Assembly (NCBI RefSeq): GCF_905220415.1
Contig: NC_059546.1
Location: 2,852,001-2,916,000 of the forward strand
Source: Colias croceus
Taxonomy: Eukaryota > Arthropoda > Insecta > Lepidoptera > Pieridae
Direction: 5' to 3'
DNA length: 64,000 nt
The notes under the pieces are model-generated. The model was not told the DNA's origin. It saw only the letters and a list, made by a program, of their open reading frames with translations, and made no database searches. The translations under genes were made by a program, and so were the position numbers. This document shows positions 10,201-20,200 of the stretch, piece by piece; within the stretch, counting starts at the first letter, position 1, and every line of letters begins with the position of its first letter.

Positions 10201-13033
10201 TTATACATAAAAAATAAAATTATCGTTTATAAGTACACATTTTAGATTTTAATAAATATTTTTTAACCATTATCATATTGTTAAATTAGTGAACAATGGG
10301 AAGTCAAATAATGCAGTATGATTGATGGATGAATTAAAACAAGGTTCACATGCATGTGCTATAATTAGTACATTAAAAAGCTTGCGAAGGTAAGGTATCT
10401 AGTAAGTATCTAGTAAATAAACTGAACAATTTAATTGACTTACTAATTATTTAAATTAATAAGAGCTCATAGATGACATCTAAATGTACAAATAATAATT
10501 GTAAAACAACCACAATATTCATTGGTTTGACTTGTTTTATTTTATAAAATACAGGTTTTTCAAGTATTTCAAGAAGTTATGCTAAGGGTCGGGAGGGAGG
10601 TCGGGTTACAAGCAAAAGAAAGTAGATATATAGTAATTAGTATTATTAGTATAGAACCAAAGAACACAGAAAGCAACTTACGATTCTGAATAATGTAAAC
10701 CCCCACCACTAAAAATAAAAGAAAATATACATTTTATATTGAAATTCTGAACATAAAAAAGAAAAATATTTTATAAGATGCTAAGAAAAAGAAAGAACCT
10801 AAAGCATAGCAGACAAGTTGAAGATTTATTTTTAAAAGAAAGTTATTCCTCGGAATACACAGTTTACAGAAAATATTTAGATTGCACAGACTGTAAAAAG
10901 TCTATCTTACTTTATTTCATTGAAAAAAACATTAATTTAGTATTTTATACTTATGTGTTGTGTTGTTTATCTTTAATGATAAAATAATATTCTTGTTTTT
11001 AAATTTCCCATAAAAAATGTACTCGTATCTTTTAAATGAAGACTAAATACGTTAGTAATTAGTAGAAGATTAAGAAGTTTTTTCCTTTTACAAGAAAAAC
11101 TGATCGAATGTGCATACGTTGATAGCATTATAATTGATCTGTAACGACAGCATAATTATTATTGTCACAGATTACATAAGTAGCAAGTTGGTGGTTATTT
11201 TTAATCGTCGTAGCGTGTTTTCTATAGGATATTTTCTGTTTTATTTATAATTGTCAGAAAAAAATTATATTTTGATTTAAGGCGACTACACCACCGAAAC
11301 TAGCGCCCCCCCAACATTTTATTTTTTTACTCCTAAACCAGATCAAATTTAAAAAATCTAGCTCGGTACTTTGCTAGTATATTACTTGTAGTATTTTTGG
11401 TATTACTTTTCATTATTTTGCATTCGGTAAATTAGGAGAACTTTTGATTACCGCCAAAAGTGGCCACTTTTGGCGGTAATCAAAAGTTCTCTGGAATAAT
11501 GAACAGTTAGAATAGTGAAAAGTAATACCAAAAATACTACAAGTAATATACTAGCAAAGTACCGAGCTAGATTTTTTAAATTTGATCTGGTTAAGGAGTA
11601 AAAAAATAAAATGTTCGGTGGCGCTAGTTTCGGTGGTGTAGGCCTCTTAAAATGAACATATTACCACTGATAATAACTATACTACCTATCATCATAATAT
11701 TATATAAAAAATGTTATAAATACTTACGCAAGACTGACTGATTCTCTGTCATTTCTCTGTATACTATTTTTTTTTACGAATGTCTACCTTCTAGTATATC
11801 TATACAATTATCTAAATACCTACTATGAATTATCAGATACACTTGTATGAATATCTATGAGAGAGAGGTAATTTATAAATTATGGATTTTCCAATTATAT
11901 TCAATTTGTAAATACAGCAGTTATTTTTTATAACTAATGGCTAGATAGCTTATGAAAAAGACAAAATAGGCACACATAATAACAACCTCATCGAGGTTGA
12001 TCATTAATTAATTAAATTATCTGTTAATTAAAAATATAGACTGACTTTTTGAATAATTTCTTAATAATAATAACTATCTTTATATTCTATTACTTTTAAA
12101 CGTATACTTAAGTAACTGTTATTATTTATATAATTTGATGTTGCTATTATATAAATTATAAGATTACTCATAGTACGTATGTCTGTCTGGTATATATAGT
12201 CAGTTGAATAGTGTCAAATTTTAACCGCTAAGTTGTACTACGTTCGCGTTGCAGGAAAAATTTCAGTAGCGTATTATGTTTATTAGCAAGACCACAGTAT
12301 TACAATAGGAAATCATATTGTAATACTGTGGCAAGAGAATGTCCTAACGGATTCATAATAAATCACTAAACAACAAAGAAGTTAGTATTCAAACAGTGGA
12401 GTCATCGATGCCCTTAAATAGTCACTCATGTAGGTATTATAAATATAGTGTTCTGTAACACGAGTGGGTTTGTTTATTATTTACCTATTCATATTTACTG
12501 ATGTGTACCGATTCGTCACATTTTATTATAAGCATCCGTTAAATTTAGAACAAATGATACAGTTTCTTATTTTATTTATTGTGTATTAGCAAATAAACAT
12601 GTCGAGTAAATAATATCAACAAGAAATCAATTTTGCCAAACCGTTCCTTTAAATTGACAAATCGAACATAGATAATTTAGAGAGGGTATTTAAATATTAT
12701 TGAAAAAGACAAAGGCGTTAAGTATCTATTTTATATGTGTTTGTTACTTCACTATAATACCTATAATCTAAACGAAAAATAAAAACAAAATATTTGTTTG
12801 GCATTCAGCCTTCACGTTATTCGGGTTAAATGCACATAATTGCGTTAACATCGGATATCGTGTGCAAAGCTTTGACACCCTCGTTACCGTTGATAAGTAC
12901 CACTACACATTCACTATCACTGAAGACACAAGTACTCACAAGGCTTGTCCAAAGGAAGGACTCGGTTGATTCGCGCGCCGCAAGACACGTAAGACGCCAG
13001 CGCAATAAACACGACCACTGCTGTCCGATACAT
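1090..13033 (-). CDS. S1-family serine protease-like protein, secreted, six exons
   Basis: Spliced gene assembled by hand from six exons (12940-13033, 9074-9239, 7370-7523, 6623-6775, 2341-2478, 1090-1248), all with GT/AG borders and compatible phases, giving 287 residues. Residues 1-19 form a signal peptide (MYRTAVVVFIALASYVSCG). The chymotrypsin fold is recognised from TCGGTIIGDKWILSAAHC (His86), WDFLLVELEEPL (Asp144) and ACNGDSGSG (Ser238), so the catalytic triad is complete. Oddities: there is no IVGG activation motif (the stretch before the fold is PHPVLPRDDLSKPVNERYPS), the usual GDSGGP is GDSGSG, position 189 by chymotrypsin numbering appears to be Thr rather than Asp, and the usual SWG loop reads SWVEDD. 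It is therefore probably not a standard trypsin; specificity is unknown. It is likely an extracellular peptidase or a weakly active homologue. Intron 4 carries a 3.4-kb DNA transposon. Confidence 0.92.
1499..1664 (-). mobile_element. Helitron-like copy, family d
   Basis: Reads (on minus) from an AT-rich start to a CTAGT-type end with GGGCGAAGCCGGGGCGGACC before it. The same family occurs at 13864-14033 (plus) and 61483-61651 (minus). It lies in protease intron 5. Confidence 0.6.
1781..1999 (-). pseudogene. Coding-like fragment of unknown origin
   Basis: Two adjacent minus-strand open stretches in different frames (1895-1999, beginning MKRSGQQDEAIQVKKAAG; 1781-1891, containing GEVLFGICVVKTG) have protein-like composition but no usable start, splice or phase with the host gene. 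Possibly a decayed retrocopy or a captured fragment. Not recognised. Confidence 0.25.
2004..2172 (-). mobile_element. Degraded Helitron-like copy, family a
   Basis: Matches, with decay, the body of family a copies (GGGTTATCTAAAAC, AAATCGGACC, CTTCAGCTT). The GC-rich CTAGT end is missing at the low-coordinate side, where the coding-like fragment lies. Confidence 0.5.
2183..2280 (+). mobile_element. MITE fragment, GAAGTGAAACTTC family
   Basis: Starts GAAGTGAAACTTCTTTAGGC and continues like the complete copy at 31113-31238 (opposite strand). The second inverted end is lost. Confidence 0.55.
2341..2478 (-). CDS. Serine protease exon 5
   Basis: Acceptor TTTCAG and donor GTAAGT. Encodes residues 190-235 with SDSDCGE, MLCATG and the terminal DTACN that leads into the catalytic Ser exon. 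Cys residues fit conserved disulfides of the fold. Confidence 0.92.
2902..2981 (+). repeat. Subterminal repeats of the DUF7869 transposon, left side
   Basis: Three tandemly spaced copies of TAGCTGnnTTTGAnnC (near 2905, 2934 and 2965), all in the same orientation as the right-end copies and opposite to the one in the left inverted repeat. Candidate transposase binding sites. Confidence 0.6.
3118..3351 (+). mobile_element. Helitron-like copy nested in the DUF7869 transposon
   Basis: Starts TCCTACTAATATTATAAAGG, continues with CTACTGAACAGATTACGATG and ends GGGTCAGCTAGT. Contains a short direct-repeat tract (GGTAGGTGTAGGGCAGGTAT variants, 3253-3310). Confidence 0.65.
3386..3391 (-). promoter_or_regulatory. 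Poly(A) signal of the transposon gene
   Basis: AATAAA on the minus strand, 13 bases after the -1-frame TAA at 3404-3406 and about 150 bases after the in-frame stop. Its position favours the longer, frameshifted C-terminus as the ancestral end. Confidence 0.55.
3538..5140 (-). CDS. Putative transposase exon 2
   Basis: Starts after the acceptor TTTGTTTCACAG at RYSSPSLPENITC. The frame is also open upstream of the acceptor to an ATG at 5166, but those nine codons (MVTFVLFHR) are the polypyrimidine tract and are better read as intron. Contains the DUF7869 motifs. Confidence 0.85.
3538..5762 (-). CDS. DUF7869-like transposon protein (putative transposase)
   Basis: Two exons, 5668-5762 and 3538-5140, joined in phase through Arg32 (donor GTAAGC, acceptor TTCACAG), give 565 residues. 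The N-terminus is basic (GKGRKRKKQPEKWKANKAK), typical for the start of such proteins. A CSKC pair (Cys244, Cys247) may bind zinc. Three acidic motifs, TFSFDCQKNL (Asp297), LVADGCAGQNKN (Asp380) and GHSFMPPDRVFGNIE (Asp423, Glu430), are the conserved DUF7869 signatures and could form an RNase H-like DDD/E active site; that is inference. The stop at 3538 may be a frameshift artefact: the -1 frame stays open for about 44 acidic residues to a TAA at 3404-3406, just before an AATAAA. It is flanked by the element's inverted repeats, so it is a mobile-element gene rather than a host gene. Confidence 0.85.
5668..5762 (-). CDS. Putative transposase exon 1
   Basis: Encodes MEVPVIEALPGKGRKRKKQ onward to KAKID plus two bases of Arg32. 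The donor is AG/GTAAGC. This exon is too short to be found by size-based ORF scans. It was chosen because it joins in frame to exon 2 and supplies the basic start expected of the family. Confidence 0.75.
5951..6021 (+). repeat. Subterminal repeats of the DUF7869 transposon, right side
   Basis: TTTAGCTGACTTTGATTCTA (about 5952) and a diverged ATTTAGCTGTTTTAGGTACC (about 6003), matching the motif in the right inverted repeat at 6100-6120. Confidence 0.6.
6361..6512 (+). mobile_element. MITE, AAAGTGAAACTTTTT family, copy 1
   Basis: Inverted ends AAAGTGAAACTTTTT and AAAAAGTTTCACTTT bracket a palindrome ACGATAATTATCGT. A short hairpin GTGGTTT/AAACCAC sits beside the left end. The same structure occurs inverted at 16915-17084. 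Located in protease intron 4. Confidence 0.65.
6623..6775 (-). CDS. Serine protease exon 4 (catalytic Asp)
   Basis: Acceptor TTTTAG and donor GTGAGT, phase 0 on both sides. Encodes residues 139-189. WDFLLVELEEPL supplies the catalytic Asp144 and GETVGFAGYGTATHG is the usual strand after it. Confidence 0.92.
6936..7187 (+). mobile_element. Lepidopteran repeat with CCGACTTCAAA-type ends
   Basis: Begins AACCGTCTTCAAAAAAAAGG and ends TTTGAAGTCGGTTG, imperfect inverted ends, with AGGAGGAGGTTATCAATTCG inside. Recognised as a repeat common in moth and butterfly introns. In protease intron 3. Confidence 0.6.
7370..7523 (-). CDS. Serine protease exon 3
   Basis: Acceptor TTACAG completes Cys87 and the donor is GTATTT. 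Encodes residues 88-138, including REILAGTNNTEDGSG and KLHIHPRF, the region between catalytic His and Asp. A reading in another frame runs through this exon and should be ignored. Confidence 0.9.
7603..7619 (-). repeat. tRNA T-arm-like remnant
   Basis: Minus strand GCGGGTTCGAATCCCGC has the perfect stem and TTCGAAT loop of a tRNA T-arm, but no matching acceptor, D-arm or anticodon arm is found around it. It is therefore a tRNA-derived repeat or relic, not a tRNA gene. Confidence 0.45.
8885..9058 (+). mobile_element. Possible degraded Helitron-like copy next to protease exon 2
   Basis: Ends CGGGGCTAGCAGCTAGT, the characteristic tail, 15 bases before the splice donor of exon 2 (read on the other strand). 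The body is too diverged for a family assignment. Confidence 0.35.
9074..9239 (-). CDS. Serine protease exon 2 (catalytic His)
   Basis: Acceptor TTTCAG and donor GTAAGT. Encodes residues 32-86, ending in SAAH, with the following Cys87 split across the intron. Contains CGGTIIGDKWIL, the usual beta-strand before the catalytic His. Confidence 0.93.
11281..11646. mobile_element. Foldback element, about 183-bp arms, TTAA flanks
   Basis: Near-perfect inverted repeat with its axis in GTGGCCAC at 11463/11464; arms begin GGCGACTACACCACCG and its counterpart GAGGCCTACACCACCG. TTAA lies at both borders (11277-11280, 11647-11650), as expected of TTAA-targeting transposons such as piggyBac or Kolobok types. 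It lies in protease intron 1. Confidence 0.8.
12292..12331. repeat. Perfect 16-bp hairpin
   Basis: CCACAGTATTACAATA and its exact inverse separated by 8 bases. CAAGA occurs on both sides, so it may be a tiny inserted palindrome. Confidence 0.6.
12940..13033 (-). CDS. Serine protease exon 1 (signal peptide)
   Basis: Encodes residues 1-31 plus one base of codon 32. The start ATG is preceded by GTAAAA, and a hydrophobic run (AVVVFIALASYV) follows. The donor is GTGAGT. The start is chosen because it opens directly onto a signal peptide. Confidence 0.88.
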
Positions 13034-13055
13034 TTTTACTTGTTGTTCAACACAG

Positions 13056-13095
13056 ACTGGTTCACCGTATGTTATACCAAGCTATTTATTATATA
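13056..13095 (-). promoter_or_regulatory. Possible core promoter of the serine protease gene
   Basis: On the minus strand a TATA-like TATATAATAAAT (13084-13095) lies about 37 bases upstream of a CAGT initiator-like site (13056-13059), which would give a 25-base leader before the ATG at 13033. This is inferred from spacing only. Confidence 0.35.
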
Positions 13096-13863
13096 CGTTC
13101 GATGTCGTGAATATACGATAACACTAATGAGCATTTCGGTTAATTAGGACGTATTGATTGTTAATGTTTATCAATAAATTGTACCGTCATTATTTTGAAA
13201 AAATTGTGTCGTTTTTTGTGTATCGCGTTTTGACAATGAGGGATAGATTAAAAATATTGTGTGAAATGCAATTATGATTTGTTATTTTTATTTATTTTTT
13301 GATAATTAATGAATATGTAGAGCGAAATTAATTATAAACTGTAAATTATATTATAGCTTAAAATTATTATATTTACCTACAGATAAAAAAAATATTTATC
13401 ACTTCTCCGTTAAAAAAATATTGACTGAATGAAACTGTTTTTCGGATTAAAAATTGATTAAAATGATAATTTCTTAAATTAAATGTTCACTAATTTTACA
13501 ACAACTTCATATTATTATAATTTTGTAAAATAAATAAATTATAACTAAATTAGCCAATGGAATTTGCGTTATATCTTTGAAAAATTACGTAGATTTCTTA
13601 TTGTTTTTATTAAGCTCATCTAACTCTGCTAATTTACTTAATTATATTTTATTAAATTCATTTATGTGAATTGTTGTAACATGCAAATTTATATAGCAAG
13701 CCAGTATGTTCTAAATTTCCCTTGCAACATCTGCACAATTTTTTTAATTATAAGTAGCAAAACAATGTGCAATTAGCTTTCAGCTTTCTGTAAGCTTTTG
13801 AAGTGTCAAAGATTATGACAATTTAATTATTGGATCTTTACTACTCCTAAAGGAAAATTTAAT

Positions 13864-14033
13864 CTTATATATAAAAATGAATCGCAAAATGTGTTGGTAA
13901 GCGCATAACTTGAGAACGGCTGAACCGATTTCGTTAATACTTTTTTTATTATATTCCTTGAAGTACGAGGACGGTTCTAATGTAGAGAAAACGTGAATAT
14001 GTACCACGGGCGAAGCCGGTGCGGACCGCTAGT
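13864..14033 (+). mobile_element. Helitron-like copy, family d
   Basis: ATATAAAAATGAATCGCAAA start, GAACGGCTGAACCGATTTCG in the middle, GCGGACCGCTAGT end. Same family as 1499-1664 and 61483-61651. Confidence 0.65.
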
Positions 14034-15180
14034 GTTATATAAAAATAATAGTTGTCTATAAATTATACTTTCAAGTTTTTTTTTATATTTCCTTGACACA
14101 TCTTAAACTTACGTTAAGGATAAGGAAGGAAAAGATTTGGTGAAAGAACTGCTAGAAAAAGTTTTAAATAATTTTCAGAAATGTGTGCTTTCACTTCCTG
14201 CGCTTCGTTAATAGTTTTTATATTAGTGTAGTTCTTATATTAGTGATTTTTGACGTGACAATTCGATAAAGCCGGCTGCACGCACGAAAAAACATGACTC
14301 ATGCGGCGTTACCTCGCTCTGACTCATCTGAGGCGTTCCATGTAGGCTTGAAGTGCGAGCGAGAGCGCGGAACGAGCGACAAAGAAGCACAATCGTTCAA
14401 CTACCTATCGTCAGTAAACTTGCAGTAAACCGACTTTACAGACAACCAATTTTTTTTGCTTATATTTAATTGAAATATGTGTCAATTGAAATTGACTTTG
14501 CTATTAATTTTCTTATTCATTAGGACATATTTCAGTGCTCTGCCAGAGTTAAAGTTTTAATTGCCTTCGGGTCTACATTCATGCGTAACCACTATCAACG
14601 AAGGCCCACCAGCGTTTTACTTGATATAAAAAGAGTTATTATCAGCGTGATACATTGAAAACGTATAAAACTGAATTTTCTTTCAATATACTTCTGGTTA
14701 TTGAAACAATTTATATCCTCGTCTCAATTGTCGATGGTCCATTAAACCATAACGTGAAAACCTAATTCACATTTGAATGTTTTTTCCCAATGTATAATGT
14801 TATTCTTATCATGTAAAGTTTCCCGCTTTCTGCAAATTACGGTAATTACGCACTTTACGTACTTATCAATGTTTATGTTTATCAGTAATTGTAGTTAAGA
14901 CTTTATAGTTGGGAAGTGAATACTATTGATAGTCATGTTACGATTACAATGTATAGTAACAGACCAAAACTAATTGGTATTAAAATTGCTTCTTGTTTTA
15001 TTCATTCTTTTTGATATTGTGATTAGGTACATACTTACCTGTATTTCTGCACAAATTGTATCTATTTTTCTGGATATTGAAAAATATAGTAATTTCAGTT
15101 GATTACGGTTTTTCCCTTAAATGTACTATGTTAAAAATGTCATATTCATATTATGTACTTCTTCAACTTATAGATAAGTA

Positions 15181-15440
15181 ACTAGCGAACCCGGCGAACT
15201 CCGTTTCGCCACCTTTTGTTTAAATACCAAACGAAATGTTACATAAGGCGCTGTATGTGAAAAATGATTTTCCCGGTTTACCCGCTTTTCTTTTGAAATG
15301 TTTCCTGAATTTTCTTTGCTACAAACCTCACGGAGCCAGAGAACTTTCCAACGAATGCAAATCCGTGGGAATCGGTTCGTGCGTTCTGGAGTTATAGCGT
15401 CAGGAAGGAAAACCCGACTTACTTTTATATAGTAGATATA
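15181..15440 (-). mobile_element. Helitron-like copy, family e
   Basis: On minus it ends in GGAGTTCGCCGGGTTCGCTAG after a body that includes GAACGCACGAACCGATTCCC. It lies nearly back to back with the plus-strand copy that follows. Confidence 0.5.
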
Positions 15441-15449
15441 TCTATACAT

Positions 15450-15775
15450 CTATACATATAATAAATCTGTAGAAGGGTCAATTCTGTACATTGAAAATAT
15501 TGAAAAAATAAATAGCAGGGGGTGTTACTGGATCGATACCAAACCCAAATATGTGATTAAAAAAATTTTTGTCTGTCTGTCTGTCTGTCTGTCTGTATGT
15601 TCAGGCATCACGTGAAAACTAACGGTTCGATTTCGATGAAACTTGGTATAATTATACCTTATTATCCTGGGCATAAAATAGGATACTTTTTATCCCGGAA
15701 AAATACGTAGAAAAAAAATAAATCGCAATTTTTATTAATTTTTCCGCGCGGACGGAGTCGCGGGCGGAAGCTAGT
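15450..15775 (+). mobile_element. Helitron-like copy, family c
   Basis: CTATACATATAATAAATCTG start, a (GTCT)n microsatellite, GGTTCGATTTCGATGAAAC in the body and GCGGGCGGAAGCTAGT end. Sister copies are at 23893-24398 and 41773-42082. Confidence 0.7.
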
Positions 15776-16914
15776 AGGAAATGATACAGAGAGTAAATAA
15801 AACAAAATATAAATTCAAATAAACTTTAATACCCTTTTTAACGCCTACGATGAGAGAATCGATTACAGATTAAAGACTAGTATTTGAATGATTTGCTGTA
15901 ACGATATATAAATGTATATAGTAATAGTAATACTGTATATATTGCTCTTAGATATCACTATGTAACAAATTATATATAATTTACTGCAATGAATAAGAAA
16001 TTAATATAATAGTGGTTATCGACTGCAGAACGAGTTTGTCTTGAATTGTGTTACAATTACATTGAAAAACGTCAACAAAGATAATTATATTGGAATGTTA
16101 GAAGGAATGTATTGTAATTAAATTCACTCAATAACAATAATTAATTATTATAGGTGAAGACAAGGCAAGAGTATCATAAAACTGACGACACAGATAGTCG
16201 CTTTGATTTGACATTACATTTTGTTATCTAATATACGTCTGTTACGGATCAAGTAATAATAGAGGCATTTTAAATAATTCCATGTATTGCAAGTTTTATT
16301 GTAGGAGCTCCGGAAGAGGGCATTGTGACATTGGATACTATGAAAATTACCCCGTTTTTTACTTGTTCCATAACATAATACAGCATTTAATTCTATTAAC
16401 TTAACAGTTAACAGTATGTAATACAAACATTGTTGAAAAATATAAAGTTCAAGGCGTAAATTTGCTAAAATGTTTGATTTTACTATACATATTCATTTTG
16501 GTGGTTTTTTCAGTTTTAATATAGAGTTTTATTGCGAACATAACTAGTAAATTTTCATATTACAATAAGTCATTAATCATCATAAGTACACATCATTATC
16601 GCCCATGCTCATTAAAATAAATTGACATTGATTTATTTTAGATATTTATATTCTACATAGTTATTCCAAATTACTTTACAAAAAATTTCTGGGAAGATTT
16701 ATGAACATCACAATATGGGGCACATCTAACGTAGTTCTAAAATAAAAAATAAAAAATAAGTAAAAATGTTTGCCTTTGTATAAGCTTCATACTGTCTAAT
16801 CATAAGTGTTACAAAGATATGGTTTTTCAATAATGACATGACTACACAATACACAAGCTCTATGACTAGTTAAAGAGTATTCATCGTGTTTTACAAATTA
16901 TATTTATATTTTTT

Positions 16915-17084
16915 AAAGTGAAACTTTTATTACATCGTCTCAAACTTTTTGGTCTGTGTAGCGCATGTCGTGTGACGCACGATACGTACGATAATTATCG
17001 TACAAATGCGATTATTTTTAGTTAAATGTCTATAGTGTGAAAAAAAGTTTCACTTTTACCGTGGTTTCATAAAACCACACAACA
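16915..17084 (-). mobile_element. MITE, AAAGTGAAACTTTTT family, copy 2
   Basis: Reverse-complement relative of 6361-6512: shared ACGATAATTATCGT palindrome, GCGCATGTCGTGTGACGCAC, and the GTGGTTT hairpin beside one end. Confidence 0.65.
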
Positions 17085-17101
17085 TATTTTTTTAGAATAA
17101 G

Positions 17102-17280
17102 GGTGCTTTTCCACCAATAATGTGCGAGGATGTGGTAGTGAGGAATGTGTTTGTAAATAACCAATAGTATCGCTTCAAACGCTAAACGCTTCAAACTTCG
17201 AACTAAATGAAGCTATATGATTGTTTCTAAAAACACATTCCTCGCTATATATCCTCGCAAATTATTGGTGGAAAAGCACC
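17102..17280. mobile_element. MITE with 30-bp inverted ends
   Basis: Ends begin GGTGCTTTTCCACCAATAAT and match over 30 bp with one difference. It directly follows the previous MITE. Confidence 0.75.
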
Positions 17281-20200
17281 TCAATGTCTTGATTAATTTG
17301 TGAGTCACTTTACGATAAAGATAAGTCGTTCTTTGTTCTATAAGTGACTAAAGTGACTAAACGTGTGATTAGGTACTATAAAACTGTAAAGGAATTACAA
17401 TGTGTTTGAACAACTACATAATCAACATTTCCACCGAATTCATGTTTCATTAAACACTTAATTTCATTATTATATTAATGCTGTAATTAATAATTATAAG
17501 TGTAATTGGGATCATTACCTCAGTACGTACTTGATTCGTGGATTTAATGCACATAAATATAATTCAACTACTATGATCAGAACTGCATGTTATTCTGTTA
17601 AATGCATCAGTATATTTTCATTAGATAATCATTATAAATTATAGTCGTAAGTTTTCACAACACATAGTCAAAGATATTACTTTTTGTCAATCTTCTTCTT
17701 CTTCTTCTCTTTAATGGCTCCAGCCTTTTTGTCAATCAAGTTTTTATATTTATGAAGTGTCATTCGACATTAATTAATATTGATAGTAAAGTTTTCAAGA
17801 GTTGATTTTTAACAATATTTTTTTCTTAATAATATTTTAATTAATACATTATAATTTATAACACGCCTTTGTTGTTATTCGGGTTTTTAGTTTATTCGGG
17901 CGCAATCAAGTGCAGTTTTTTTAAATAATGATCTAGAGTCCATACCATTAGATTCCTATTTAATATCTTTTTAATCCTTATTGTAATCTCATCAATATTG
18001 ATGAAAATTTTGTAAAGTTGTTATTGTGAACCTCAGGGGCGAACAACCTTTAGCTTTTATTTCCGTTATTAATAAGTAAGTCTCACTCTTTTTTAAAACA
18101 TAAGATTAGGAAATAAATAAGTTCATTAATAATTGACCTATTTTAAGGAATGCAATTATAATTTCAGTTAAATTAGATAGGTATTCTTATGAATAATCGA
18201 CTAGATCTGTGAATAATCGGGCAAAGTGTAGATAAAAAAAGCCATTATATATATAAAACTTTATTCTATTTCAAATTTTCATTCTACTATCTTTCTTTAA
18301 AGATAGCTACCACCATTAAATCGAAAATAAAAAGCAAAAAGTCTACCAATCTTTTAATTGTAATTTGAAAATTCATTTATGCATCCTTTTATTTATTTAA
18401 TTATTTGTTTTACAGGAAAATTTCGCAGCATATCATAAAGTAGACTTAGTTTTTATTAGTCATATTTACCTTTATTAACTATGTTTGTCGCGTGGCTGTT
18501 TGTCAGTCCGTATATTGTGGTTGCATTGAGTCAGTGTCAGTCTAGACTCAGGTTAGCTGTAGTCTGTTGACATTTGTTAGTCATTGATTGTCAAGGTCGG
18601 GACTACTCCTTCTGAATAATATCTACTGTGATATCTACCGTGTGACTACCATAAACATCCACCGAAATGAAGGAAAAAAGAAGAAAAAAACGTTTTTAAG
18701 ACATGCCATGCATATAGGATATACTTTATAGATATAAATATTGGGCTTATACGTTCTCTATTTTTTAATATCTTTTTAAACAATTGGTTGAGCTGACATG
18801 TATTAATTGCAAAACTAGTCCACAGTCCACATAGGCTATATATTACAATATAATATTTCGTTCTCCATTCATAACAATGTTTAGTAAAAAAGGATATTTT
18901 ATTTTATTTTAACACAAAGGTTAAGTTCTTAAAGCGTATTCATTCAACGATAAAATTAATTATTAAAAACTAGCATCTACTAGGTAGGTACTTCAATTTT
19001 GGGTAAGAGGAAACCACAATATTTATTATTTATTTCCTACGTAGGTAACTAAAGTGGCACACGTATAGACCGTAGGTTTCTGTTGCGTGGTTTCGGAATT
19101 AAAAAAAAAAATCGCCATGTCACGTTTAAGAATTTCCCGACTGTCAAATTTCGAGGATATATTAGACACATTTGCCCGTATTATTCGCCAATTATTTCTC
19201 CGAAAGTACATTTTGACTAATAGCCGGAACCAACACAATGTTCTGTTCTTGAATATAAATTCAAGGATTTTTATTGTTGTTATTATATTTGTCAACGTGT
19301 CATGTGGTATATGATTCAAACGATGCGTGAATGGAAATATCAATACAGTAAAAGAGATTTTTCACTTATATAAATACATTTAAAATTGTTGATTAGAAAT
19401 TTTTTTCTATCGCAATTTGTAATATTCATTATGATAATTATAATATGAAAAAAAAAATGCATGAGCAAATTAAAAAAATAGCACGAGAAAAGTATATAAG
19501 AGATTCTAAGGACTAATTTTAAACGTCATTGTTCTTGCATTTGTTTTCTGTTTTGGTTTATTAAATAAGAAACTTGATACAAGTTTTGAGTGCCAAAATC
19601 AGTATTTATTCCAACACGAAACTTCAAGGTCAATGATATTGTGTGGAACCTGATTTCTGTCACGAACAACCTGTTAATTGTCAGAAAAAGGAAACAAATA
19701 GGTATGATGCAAGGTATGATGATATTATATACGATGGTATACGGTATAGGTACGTCACTATAACTCGAAAGACGTCATGGACGTTCCCGATGATAAGTTA
19801 CAGGTAAGCGTTAGGGACGTGACTTGATGTTTTTTAATTCCATATTATTAGAACTCCTTGAATAGGTAATGTGAATCAGATCGTATGATAATGAGTTATG
19901 ACTGGGTTTCATTACATAAAATTAGATTAACAATTAATTTTATGTAAAAGCTGCACATCATTTTTTTTATAAGAACAGACAAAATATGACATAAGAGACT
20001 TTATAAAATAAGTAGGTGGTAATAAATAAAACCTCTTAAACCGTCAGTTTTATGAAAGTATTTCAAATGTCTTTTTTCGCTTGGATTTTCAATACTTTTT
20101 AACGAATTTTAGTCTAATAATACCTACCCATATATTGAAACTTTAGTGTGGGTATTTTGTGATATTACTTTAGTTTGTCGTTGCTTCTGTTTTTATATAA

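Noticed and set aside
12830..13147. Plus-strand open frame of 105 codons
   Set aside because: It is the complement of protease exon 1 and its promoter; the minus strand gives a signal peptide and a correct splice donor.
15566..15600. (GTCT)n microsatellite as an independent repeat or CRISPR-like array
   Set aside because: It is an internal part of the Helitron-like family c, present in all three copies; there are no spacers.
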